Assembly: GCA_031283385.1 (NCBI GenBank)
Contig: JAITBW010000037.1
Span: 1 to 18,872, forward strand
Direction: 5' to 3'
Source: Nitrososphaerota archaeon
Lineage (GTDB): Archaea > Thermoproteota > Bathyarchaeia > Bathyarchaeales > Bathycorpusculaceae
Length of the DNA: 18,872 nucleotides
The notes beneath the pieces are model-generated. The model saw only the letters and a list, made by a program, of their open reading frames with translations. It was not told where the DNA came from and made no database searches. This document shows positions 1 through 7,525 of the stretch, piece by piece. Position numbers and translations under genes: made by a program. Each line of letters opens with the position of its first letter. Position 1 is the stretch's first letter.

Positions 1-2
1 AA

Positions 3-167
3 CACAAAATTACCGGAGAAGAATTCAGAGAAAACCGCACTATTTGGATGCAACTAAAACCAAATGACCGCGAATTATTAGTAATACGACTAAAACAAAA
101 ATTAAACAACGAAACAACAGTTGATAACACACCAAAAAGTCAACGAATAGTAAGACAGAAACTATAA
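3..167 (+). CDS. C-terminal fragment of an unrecognised protein (54 residues visible)
   Basis: An open frame enters from the left edge and runs 54 codons to a TAA at 165-167, so the start and most of the gene lie outside the window. The visible tail is hydrophilic and highly charged. It has a Trp-Met pair around visible residue 15, a leucine-rich stretch (ELLVIRLKQKL, visible residues 24-34) that could form a helix, and a basic C-terminus ending RIVRQKL. I see no catalytic motif and do not recognise the family. Codons are rich in A and C, like the flanking DNA. That this is a real gene end rests on the open frame and sensible amino-acid composition only; the other two forward frames close within 70 bases. 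Confidence 0.5.
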   Translation, partial: HKITGEEFRENRTIWMQLKPNDRELLVIRLKQKLNNETTVDNTPKSQRIVRQKL

Positions 168-410
168 AATGAACATTTCAACTTAACAACCAAAAAAGAA
201 GCACACCAAGTACCCAACCGCACCAAACACCAATATCATTTGCATTAGCACTATATTGTTACACCATTTTCCAGTAGCGTTTTATATTAGCAGACACTTG
301 CAGCATCAAAGAATGATACAAACACCGTGCGAAGGAAATACCAGACTAAAAGTCTATAGCTACCAAAAATTGGAATGACGACAAAGTAAAGAGCAAACTG
401 CTGTTTTTAA

Positions 411-488
411 TGGCGGGCCCGACGGGAATTGAACCCGCGACCTAAGGATTAAGAGTCCTCCGCTCTAGCCTGACTGAGCCACGGGCCC
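411..488 (-). tRNA. tRNA-Lys (anticodon CUU), CCA encoded
   Basis: Read on the minus strand, a complete cloverleaf folds. The acceptor stem is GGGCCCG with CGGGCCC (482-488 with 415-421). The D stem is GCTC/GAGC. The anticodon stem GAGGA/TCCTT closes a 7-base loop CTCTTAA whose anticodon is CTT. The variable loop is 5 bases, and the T stem GCGGG/CCCGT encloses TTCAATT. The discriminator is G (414), and 411-413 supply a genomically encoded CCA. There is no intron. The mature body without CCA is 75 nt. Confidence 0.96.
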
Positions 489-838
489 ACATATTTAGTT
501 CAAAAATGTTTCACAGCCCAATATAGAGCTTACGGTTTTAATAATTAAAGAATACTAATCGTGACAACAAAATACACACTATCTACCAAAAACATCAACC
601 GTTTTTTCGCCCTCAACACATAAAAAATTTGAGGCTGACGAAATAAGGTTTTTGCGTAGAATGTACTGTTGACCCAGAAATTTACATACAAAAACATTAT
701 CAAATCAACTACATGTTGCGAACGTAATACAACACAAGTTTTTCTCTAAAACACACAAAATATCACCACATAAAATGATCCACGTTGTCCCAACAAATCT
801 CAGCCTTAGCGTGAATAAACAAATTTTGCACAATAAAG
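489..838. other. 350-base stretch without a convincing gene
   Basis: Apart from the possible tRNA promoter near 525, I see no gene here. The DNA is A/C-rich on the plus strand with stops in all frames. The only structure noticed is a 6-bp inverted repeat CCTCAA/TTGAGG (611-616 and 629-634) with a 12-base loop. It lies about 200 bases past the end of the minus-strand helicase pair, too far and too weak to call a terminator. Confidence 0.5.
519..530 (-). promoter_or_regulatory. Possible TATA box for tRNA-Lys
   Basis: On the minus strand the sequence GCTCTATATTGG lies about 36 bases upstream of the tRNA 5' end. This would place transcription start about 12 bases before the mature tRNA, acceptable for an archaeal tRNA with a short leader. 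The call rests only on sequence likeness and spacing. Confidence 0.35.
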
Positions 839-1063
839 TTATGGTGATGACGTTTGTTGGGCAGTTAATTCGTGTAGAAGTACTATTGCCTCACCAAGTG
901 TAATGTTGAGACGTTGTGATAGTTCTATGTGAGTTATGTTAGGTGTTTCTTTAAGCACAACATCTCTTGTGTAGGCCATATGTGTTTTGTACATCACTGA
1001 AGCATGAACTGCTTCGGTAAGCATTTGCCAGAGGTTTTCTTTGCTATAGTTGGTTAAATCCAA
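839..1063 (-). CDS. Small winged-helix-like protein downstream of the helicase-nuclease
   Basis: A 74-residue protein starting at TTG (1061-1063), chosen because GGAG at 1072-1075 sits 8 bases upstream. The N-terminal half is helical and mixed-charge. The C-terminal part, about residues 41-69, reads like the helix-turn-helix of a winged-helix fold: a Pro-Asn-Ile-Thr turn, then IELSQRLNITLGEAIVLLHEL, the usual 'ELA-RL-I-LGEA--LL-EL' spacing. The wing strands seem absent, so it may be a minimal HTH. It begins 23 bases after the stop of the large helicase and is probably co-transcribed with it, which suggests a regulator or DNA-binding accessory of that protein. The HTH call is by eye. No named family is recognised, and an unrelated small helical protein remains possible. 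Confidence 0.6.
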   Translation of the reverse strand: MDLTNYSKENLWQMLTEAVHASVMYKTHMAYTRDVVLKETPNITHIELSQRLNITLGEAIVLLHELTAQQTSSP

Positions 1064-1071
1064 AATTTCAG

Positions 1072-1075
1072 CTCC
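1072..1075 (-). promoter_or_regulatory. Ribosome binding site deciding the TTG start of the 74-residue gene
   Basis: GGAG on the minus strand, 8 bases before the TTG at 1061-1063. No ATG lies at a comparable spacing, so this site supports the TTG start and translation independent of the upstream helicase. Confidence 0.55.
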
Positions 1076-1086
1076 AAAAAAATAGG

Positions 1087-4000
1087 TTATATCGGAGTTA
1101 CGACTCCGTCTTTGTTTGCTAGTTTTCTTTCTCGTATAAGGCGTTTTAAGATGTCATGGAAGTATTCTTTAGATTTTTCTGTTGAATGTATCAATCCGAA
1201 GACTTTAGCTGTTTCAGCCACTAGAGATTCATCACTTATACCTAAAGCGTATTTAGCTATAATTTTCATGGCTGCTTCCACTTCTTCAGGTGGGACATGT
1301 TCCAGTTTACGTTTAGTTTCAGCAATGCCATCTACAGGTATGCGAATTTGTACATCTTTTAATGTTGGCGACCATAAGAAGCTGCCTTTGATTACAACTT
1401 TTTGGTCTCTAATTAAAGCGTTAAGAGCTTCTTGCACGGCATGGCTAATTTTAGGCGTTACACGTTTAATTCCCCAAGCATCAGCTAAGCGTTCAACAGC
1501 GTAATCAAAATGAATAGGGCCTTCCTTTTCTACTAACTCTCCTAGAAATCGTGTTTGAATTTCACGATTTTCAGGATAATGAAACTCGTTTTTCTGCTTC
1601 GATGTTCTAGTAGACTTGTCAGTCTGTACTTTAATATATGGATTGAAGGCTACTTTGAGTGGGTAAATTTTGTAGGGCACACCAATTTTTTCTATGCCAG
1701 CAAATTTTACCTTACGCACCTCAGTCTCAATAAGACCATCCTCTTTTACGTCAACAGAAGGCTTAAGAGATTCCTTATCTAACTGCAACTTTTGAGCCTG
1801 CTCAAGAGCATCCTTCAAACGTTTAACCTCAGAGTCACGGCGAGCAACCCAAGAAGGCGACCAAACACGATGAATACACCAACCTAACCCTTTAAGAACC
1901 TGCTCACGAAGACGATCACGATCCCTAGTACTGCTACTTGAACGATATGTTACTCCATCACATTCGACACCCATAAGGTAGCAGCCAGAATTAACCGGGT
2001 CTATGACACCTATGTTAATCTTGTAACCGCTACAACCCACCTGAGGCACCACTTCATAACCTAACTTTTGGATTTCAGAAGCAACGTCTTCATCAAGGTG
2101 AGACTCAAATACGCCAGACTTTTGATATGGCATATCAAGTATAATTGGACCCTTTTCAGCATATTCAATGTAATTGCGCAATGTTTGAACACCTTGAGCT
2201 TTAGCATCAGAAGCAATATCCGTAGACTTTATAGAGGTAACAATGACAACTTTTTCACGTGCACGAGTGACAGCAACATTTAGACGACGCTCACCACCTG
2301 GCTTATTTAAAGGTCCAAAATTCATTGTAATCTCGCCAGTTTGGTCATAACCATAACAGACACTAAAGAATATGACATCACGTTCATCTCCTTGAACGTT
2401 TTCAAGATTTTTGACAAAGAATCCTTCAAGACGATCTTCCTTAAAGAATTTATCAAATTCTGAATGCATCTTTAAACGTCTATCAATAGCTTCCTCAATA
2501 GCCTTCATTTGAGCTATACTGAAAGTAACTACACCAAGAGTTTTCTTGGGATATTCAGTAAAGTGCTCAAATACTAAACTAGCAACTTTTTCAGCTTCAA
2601 CAGGATTATCGCGATTTCCACCCCTATCATAAAGACCATTTGTAACATAGTCCAGTTTCACACCTAAACTATCATGCTTAGCCTTAGCAGCTGGAAAAGT
2701 AATAAGCGCATCATCATAAAACTGATGATTAGAGAAAGCTATCAAGTCTTCATGTTTACTACGATAATGCCATCTTAACGTTTTCACTGGCAAACCTATG
2801 CCTAGACATTCATCAAGTATACTGTCAAAAACTTCAAAGTCCTCATCATTTACTTGATCCCACTCAACATTATCCATTAAAGACTTCTGGAAGAAACTAG
2901 TTGGCGGTAACTGCTTATTATCACCTGCAACAACAAGAGTTTTACCCCTATAAATTGAGCCGATGGCATCTTCAGGCACAATTTGTGATGCCTCATCAAA
3001 TAGGACAAGATCAAAGTGAGCCGATTCAGGAGAGAGAAACTGGCTTACACTTATAGGACTCATAAGCAGGCAAGGCTTTAATTTGACCAGTAAATTGGGA
3101 ATTTTCTGCATTAATGCACGTATTGGCATTAAACAACGTTTTTTCGCAGCTTCTCTCATGAGAATTGCTGCTTCAGAATCATTTGCCTGAATTAAAATAT
3201 CTTGAGGCTTTCGACTATTAGCGGCCTCAATTACCATGCTAGAGGTTAAATGTATAAGTTCTTTGTCAAGACTCTTAAAGTCGCTAATTAGTTGTTCATG
3301 ATTCTCACGACGGAATCTGCCTAAACGTGAATCTTCAACGTATAGATTATTTATCCATTCTTGATAAGCTCCTCTACGGAAACAGTCAATTAATTGAATT
3401 GATGGAATTTTTTGTTCAACGAGTTTTTCAAAGAAACTGCCTAAACCGCGAAGTGAAAAACGATTTCTAAGATCTTTAAAGTCAATCCAAATTTGCAGTT
3501 CATCAACACGTTCACGTAAAGTTGTTAAGCGTTCATGAATAACATGAAGATATAAATCACGAATATTTTGGTTTTGATATTTAAGCTCAGTTTCAAAGCG
3601 AGCTTCAAATGCAGCAAACAATTGTAGAGCATTCTCATAATGCCTATTCAATTTAGCATCAGATGGAGCCTTAGATGGTCCAGCAGCGGCTATGAGGGCA
3701 AATGTTTCTGGAACTGCGATTTCGCCAAATACTGTTTGAACTTTTTTTACCCAATCAAGTACAGAAATAATGTTAGTCCAGTTTGTTTCAAGCCCATTAA
3801 AACGTGAGCCATATTTTATTTGAAGCTGAGATTTCTCGCCGATTATGGTAGCTTCTTTTCTGCGTACTTCCTCAGCATTTTCAAGGTCATCTATTAATTG
3901 TTTATAGGTTTTTGGCAAAGTTTTAGCAGTTGACAGGGTTTCTTTTGTTAATATGTTTAAGGGCGCAAGTTTTTTTTCAACATCAACAAGCCATTCTTCA

Positions 4001-6702
4001 AGTCGTGATAGGGCAGTTTGGTTTATAGCTAACTCAGAGTAGGGTAAGCTTTGAGGAAGTAGTTCAGAGACATCCTTAGCTTGTTGTTCCCATTTAGCTA
4101 TGGAATCTTTTAGTTCACTGCCTAAATTCTTAAGCATTGGTGAGGGGTTATTGTTATTTGTAAATATGTTCACCAATTTTTCAGGTAATGGGTTTGCCCA
4201 TGAAACTGTCTTAAGCTCATTTAGCATGCTTAGAACTTTTTCTACCCTTAGGAAATTAGTATCATACCCTTGATAGAAACGACCCAACAGATTTTTGATG
4301 TTTTCAGCCTGCGCGTTAATTTCAGTGCTAAGCATTTTTACTTTACGAGCGTCAATAAGATCATCAAGAACTGTCTGTGGAACTTGACCGTTAATACTTA
4401 CACGAGCTATCTGTTTTTGGTCATTGCGAAAACCGGAGCTAAACATTCGTGTAAAGCTTTGATAACTACCGTTATATCGGGCGATAAGCTCGTCAAGATC
4501 TAAATCATAAATACCTACAGTGTAAAACTTGCTTAAACGCTCCTTTAGCAAGTTGTGCTGCTGATAAACATCCTTTGCTTTTAAAACAGCAGTAGATACC
4601 TGCTGGAAAAACAGAGGCTCAAACCATTGAGGCTCAGGCTTATCCTCAGTAAAGCAGAATAGCACCATTTTAGAAAGCTGAGCAACCGTTTGAAGATTTA
4701 AATTATTAATTGACACGCCAAAGAGGTCAGCAATCACCTGAGCACTCTCACTCCATTTCCTAACAGCCTGTTGAGTACTTCGAACAAACGCTAAGAGAGA
4801 TTCCTGTTTACTTAAAAAGTCAGTTTTCTGTAAACTTATGTCCGTAAACAGTTTTTCAAGAAGAATGAGATTCTTTTTCAACTCACTTGATCTGTCAAAC
4901 GCAAGATTAAAAATTGAAGGCGTATAACGCTCAAGCAAACTGTTTCTTGTAAGGGTAACCCACTGACAAGTCTCACTATAACCCTTTGCCTCAGCTATTA
5001 ATACATCAACATCGCTACCCGTTAACCACTGTACTTCCGGTGCAGGGCTTTCATACAAAAATTTACCAATATTAAGTAACCATTTTACACGTTCAAAACT
5101 TACAGGAGAAGTTAAACCAAGTTGACGGGAATACTCCGCGCTTTCCAACTGTAAATCTTCAACAGTATGTGCAAGAACCTCAATTGTCGTTAATAACTCA
5201 GAGCGAACCTCAAGATTATAAAAACTAGCACGATAACCTGCCCATGGAAAATCAGGATTCTCAACAACCTGCCAAACTTTACTTAACTCAGAAGCTAAAC
5301 CTTCAAGTTCGCTTACTTTTTGAGGAGTTAAAGAACTAAGACCTGTTAAACCTACAGCAACATAGGGAACACTCTCAAGGCTAGCAAGAATACTTAGAAC
5401 ATCATACGCACTTTTTTGCATATACTGACGTTTCTCATGTAGCGCAGTAACATACCCGTTTAGGTCACCACGATAAGATGTCATAGTTTCAAACTCATGC
5501 GCTGAAGGCAATTTACGAGGCACAAGATGCTCATCAAGACCACTCTTAAGCTCAGCTACAACCGCCTGCTTGTTAGCCTTACTACTATGAAGCTCCAAAC
5601 AGAAATGCGCTAAACCCGCCTCACTAAGACGCTTATAAACCACCTCGAGAGCAGCCATTTTATCACTAACAAAAAGCACAGATTTACCATGCGCAATACA
5701 CTCAGCAATTATGTTTGCAATCGTCTGACTCTTACCAGTGCCAGGAGGGCCCTGCATAACAAAACTTTGACCGCGTAGAGCATATTCAATACTAATACGT
5801 TGACTACTATCAGCATCTAAAACCTGATAGGTTTTCGCCGGTAACTGTATATTGTCTACATCTTTTTCATCAGGAAGATTATCAACAACAAGATTCTCGT
5901 CTTTTATACCAACAATCGCTCGGATTATAGGATGCTGCGTGACAAGCTCAGCATTTGACTCGATATCCTTGTAAATTACAAGCTTATGAAATGAGAATAA
6001 CCCTAAAGCTACAGTTGGTTCAACAGTCCAACCCAACGATGTAACCACCTGCCTTACAGCAGTAAAATAGTTCTCAAGAGACTCCGCAGTCCAATCGTCG
6101 GGAGAAAGGGGCAAATCAATTTTGAACTCGGTTTTCAACTTCACTTGCAACGCAGGATTTACAACAACTTCTTCCTCAACAGGAGGCACAAAAACTTCAA
6201 AAGGCTTACGTATAGTCTCTCTTACTAAATCTAAAGGCACTAAAATTAGAGGAGAATGGACATTTTCCTTAGTTTCACTATCAACCCAGTTCAACTGACC
6301 AAAAACAGCATAAAGAATTCTAACACCTCGTTCACGATAGTCAAGCAAAGAACGCCTCTGGAGACTCTTAAGAGCACGTTCAATCTCTACACGTGTTAAA
6401 TTCTTACTAACAAGCTGCTTTAGACCAGACTTTTCAGACATATCATCAGAAGAATCAGAAACCAGCTCATCAATTTGGTCTGCAGACTCTTTAGGCGGCA
6501 TCCAAAATTCAAGGCGTTTCTTTTTTACGACTAATTCTTTAAAGATTGTTTCTGCGTCCGGTTCGTTTATTGACAAATTTCCACGCTTATTTGCATGGAA
6601 ATAAAGCAAATTATTTCTACGTGTTAAATCGATTAAACGTGACTTCCAGTCATCAATACGACGCATAGATGGAGAAGAATTTATTTGTGCCAAAGAGTAC
6701 AC
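1087..6702 (-). CDS. Giant DUF4011 superfamily 1 helicase with Vsr/MTES_1575-like nuclease and DUF3320-like C-terminus (Hhe-like)
   Basis: An 1871-residue DNA/RNA helicase-nuclease. Residues about 15-160 match DUF4011: RLIDLTRRNNLLYF near 22-35, then the PLILVPLDLVRE stretch. Walker A GPPGTGKS is at 318-325. Motif II DEAS is at 1236-1239, followed by GDNKQLPP near 1260, HYRSK around R1314, VQGDERD around Q1437 and TRAR at 1479-1482, the AAA_11/AAA_12 type of SF1 helicase. Between Walker A and motif II lie about 900 residues, largely helical with charged coiled-coil-like stretches. Residues about 1535-1640 carry a PD-(D/E)XK core of Vsr/MTES_1575 type with E1580-C-D1582. Residues about 1710-1765 resemble DUF3320. 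The start is GTG, and ATG at codon 13 is an alternative. This architecture matches, from memory, proteins reported as single-gene anti-phage systems (DUF4011-helicase-Vsr, 'Hhe'). A defence role is inferred; the domains are clear. Confidence 0.93.
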   Translation of the reverse strand: MYSLAQINSSPSMRRIDDWKSRLIDLTRRNNLLYFHANKRGNLSINEPDAETIFKELVVKKKRLEFWMPPKESADQIDELVSDSSDDMSEKSGLKQLVSKNLTRVEIERALKSLQRRSLLDYRERGVRILYAVFGQLNWVDSETKENVHSPLILVPLDLVRETIRKPFEVFVPPVEEEVVVNPALQVKLKTEFKIDLPLSPDDWTAESLENYFTAVRQVVTSLGWTVEPTVALGLFSFHKLVIYKDIESNAELVTQHPIIRAIVGIKDENLVVDNLPDEKDVDNIQLPAKTYQVLDADSSQRISIEYALRGQSFVMQGPPGTGKSQTIANIIAECIAHGKSVLFVSDKMAALEVVYKRLSEAGLAHFCLELHSSKANKQAVVAELKSGLDEHLVPRKLPSAHEFETMTSYRGDLNGYVTALHEKRQYMQKSAYDVLSILASLESVPYVAVGLTGLSSLTPQKVSELEGLASELSKVWQVVENPDFPWAGYRASFYNLEVRSELLTTIEVLAHTVEDLQLESAEYSRQLGLTSPVSFERVKWLLNIGKFLYESPAPEVQWLTGSDVDVLIAEAKGYSETCQWVTLTRNSLLERYTPSIFNLAFDRSSELKKNLILLEKLFTDISLQKTDFLSKQESLLAFVRSTQQAVRKWSESAQVIADLFGVSINNLNLQTVAQLSKMVLFCFTEDKPEPQWFEPLFFQQVSTAVLKAKDVYQQHNLLKERLSKFYTVGIYDLDLDELIARYNGSYQSFTRMFSSGFRNDQKQIARVSINGQVPQTVLDDLIDARKVKMLSTEINAQAENIKNLLGRFYQGYDTNFLRVEKVLSMLNELKTVSWANPLPEKLVNIFTNNNNPSPMLKNLGSELKDSIAKWEQQAKDVSELLPQSLPYSELAINQTALSRLEEWLVDVEKKLAPLNILTKETLSTAKTLPKTYKQLIDDLENAEEVRRKEATIIGEKSQLQIKYGSRFNGLETNWTNIISVLDWVKKVQTVFGEIAVPETFALIAAAGPSKAPSDAKLNRHYENALQLFAAFEARFETELKYQNQNIRDLYLHVIHERLTTLRERVDELQIWIDFKDLRNRFSLRGLGSFFEKLVEQKIPSIQLIDCFRRGAYQEWINNLYVEDSRLGRFRRENHEQLISDFKSLDKELIHLTSSMVIEAANSRKPQDILIQANDSEAAILMREAAKKRCLMPIRALMQKIPNLLVKLKPCLLMSPISVSQFLSPESAHFDLVLFDEASQIVPEDAIGSIYRGKTLVVAGDNKQLPPTSFFQKSLMDNVEWDQVNDEDFEVFDSILDECLGIGLPVKTLRWHYRSKHEDLIAFSNHQFYDDALITFPAAKAKHDSLGVKLDYVTNGLYDRGGNRDNPVEAEKVASLVFEHFTEYPKKTLGVVTFSIAQMKAIEEAIDRRLKMHSEFDKFFKEDRLEGFFVKNLENVQGDERDVIFFSVCYGYDQTGEITMNFGPLNKPGGERRLNVAVTRAREKVVIVTSIKSTDIASDAKAQGVQTLRNYIEYAEKGPIILDMPYQKSGVFESHLDEDVASEIQKLGYEVVPQVGCSGYKINIGVIDPVNSGCYLMGVECDGVTYRSSSSTRDRDRLREQVLKGLGWCIHRVWSPSWVARRDSEVKRLKDALEQAQKLQLDKESLKPSVDVKEDGLIETEVRKVKFAGIEKIGVPYKIYPLKVAFNPYIKVQTDKSTRTSKQKNEFHYPENREIQTRFLGELVEKEGPIHFDYAVERLADAWGIKRVTPKISHAVQEALNALIRDQKVVIKGSFLWSPTLKDVQIRIPVDGIAETKRKLEHVPPEEVEAAMKIIAKYALGISDESLVAETAKVFGLIHSTEKSKEYFHDILKRLIRERKLANKDGVVTPI

Positions 6703-6723
6703 CCTTAAAATATATACACTACC

Positions 6724-6738
6724 TGTTTTATTATATGT
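6724..6738 (-). promoter_or_regulatory. TATA-like box upstream of the helicase-nuclease gene
   Basis: On the minus strand ACATATAATAAAACA is centred about 31 bases before the GTG start at 6702, which fits a nearly leaderless archaeal transcript. A second A/T block (TGTATATATTTT, about 6704-6715) lies closer and could instead serve the ATG at codon 13. The spacing favours the first. Confidence 0.45.
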
Positions 6739-7080
6739 TTACTTTAATATTTACAGTTAGACAACTAAACATAGCTTCAAAATAGTAATAATTCTTCTTA
6801 ACATTCTTTGCCATAGCTTCTAAAACCATTGTCTGAACAGTTTCAACACCAATTTTACGTGTTTCAACAATTTGAACCCTGTAGTAAACTTTTCAAGTTT
6901 ACACCTACCATTTAGAGTTATCAACCGTGTCAAAGGTAACAAGCCTACAACATTGCTAAACATTTTTTGAAAACAGATTCAGCTAACTCTGTTTAGTCGA
7001 CATGAAAGTTTTTACTAACAAAAACAAAAGCATCGTCAAGTTTATCTTCCTTGACTAACGCTGAAACACAGGTTTAAGGA
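6731..7080 (-). pseudogene. Probable decayed coding sequence between the helicase and DUF35 genes
   Basis: This roughly 420-base gap has no intact gene, but the minus strand shows protein-like segments in shifting frames. Around 7010-7060 a frame gives a charged stretch with KEDKLDDAFVFVSKNFHVD before a stop. Around 6900-6990 other frames give AESVFKKCLAML before a stop and LLPLTRLITLNGRCKLEKF. Around 6731-6884 a 50-codon open stretch contains RKIGVETVQTMVLEAMAKN and has no good start codon. Stops fall between them. This looks like a gene broken by frameshifts and stops, but I do not recognise the family, and in AT-rich DNA such fragments can arise by chance. Confidence 0.3.
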
Positions 7081-7081
7081 C

Positions 7082-7095
7082 AAAAAAGATAAAAC
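7082..7095 (-). terminator. T-rich termination signal after DUF35
   Basis: On the minus strand GTTTTATCTTTTTT lies about 35 bases after the DUF35 stop. Archaeal RNA polymerase terminates at U-rich tracts without a required hairpin, so this suits the end of the thiolase-DUF35 transcript. Confidence 0.35.
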
Positions 7096-7126
7096 TCTTG
7101 TTTTTAGGCATCACTACAACAGTTTC

Positions 7127-7525
7127 CTATGGCTTTAGGCAATATTTAGACCATTGAGGCCAATTCTGCGGTACGTCACAAGCGTTAAAATCTACGGTTA
7201 ACGTCATACCGATTTTAATTTGTTCTTGAGATACGCCATGTATTATTCCAGAAAGTTTTAGACCGTTATCTAATTCAAGAATTCCTATAGCGTAAGGCAC
7301 TAAGGTTTGAAAGTCTGTAGGGGCTATGTGAATTATTGTGTAAGTTAAGAGTTTGCCCTTGTTTGAGATCTGAAGCCAATCGAATTGTGTGTTATAACAG
7401 TTATCACATAATGGGCGTGGGGGTAGATGGATTTTATCACATTTTAGACATTTGCCAGCCATTAGTTTGCCTTGTGCAATGTATTTGTAGAATTGCTCTA
7501 TTGTAAATAATTCAGTGGTACTCAT
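7127..7525 (-). CDS. DUF35 zinc-ribbon/OB-fold protein, partner of the thiolase
   Basis: A 132-residue protein of the DUF35 (OB-fold with N-terminal rubredoxin-like zinc ribbon) family. Four cysteines in CxxC pairs, C26/C29 and C40/C43, form the zinc site, with the typical PPRPLC segment between them. The OB-fold, about residues 55-125, begins with the GKLLTYTIIH strand and contains PYAIGILELDNG and the IKIGMTLTVDF strand. In archaea such proteins bridge an SCP2-type thiolase and HMG-CoA synthase and bind CoA, channelling acetoacetyl-CoA toward mevalonate. The coupling to the thiolase supports this: the upstream TAA stop is followed immediately by this ATG. HMG-CoA synthase itself is not in the window, so a different thiolase complex is possible. 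Confidence 0.9.
   Translation of the reverse strand: MSTTELFTIEQFYKYIAQGKLMAGKCLKCDKIHLPPRPLCDNCYNTQFDWLQISNKGKLLTYTIIHIAPTDFQTLVPYAIGILELDNGLKLSGIIHGVSQEQIKIGMTLTVDFNACDVPQNWPQWSKYCLKP

Noticed and set aside
343..355. AGACT-AAA-AGTCT hairpin near tRNA-Lys
   Set aside because: A 5-bp stem is expected by chance in a window of this size, and nothing ties it to the tRNA.
611..634. CCTCAA/TTGAGG inverted repeat as a terminator of the helicase pair
   Set aside because: The stem is only 6 bp with a 12-base loop, about 200 bases past the gene end and without a T-tract on the right strand.
1112..1504. Plus-strand open frame opposite the helicase C-terminus
   Set aside because: It is antisense to the well-supported DUF3320 region and its translation has no recognisable domain.
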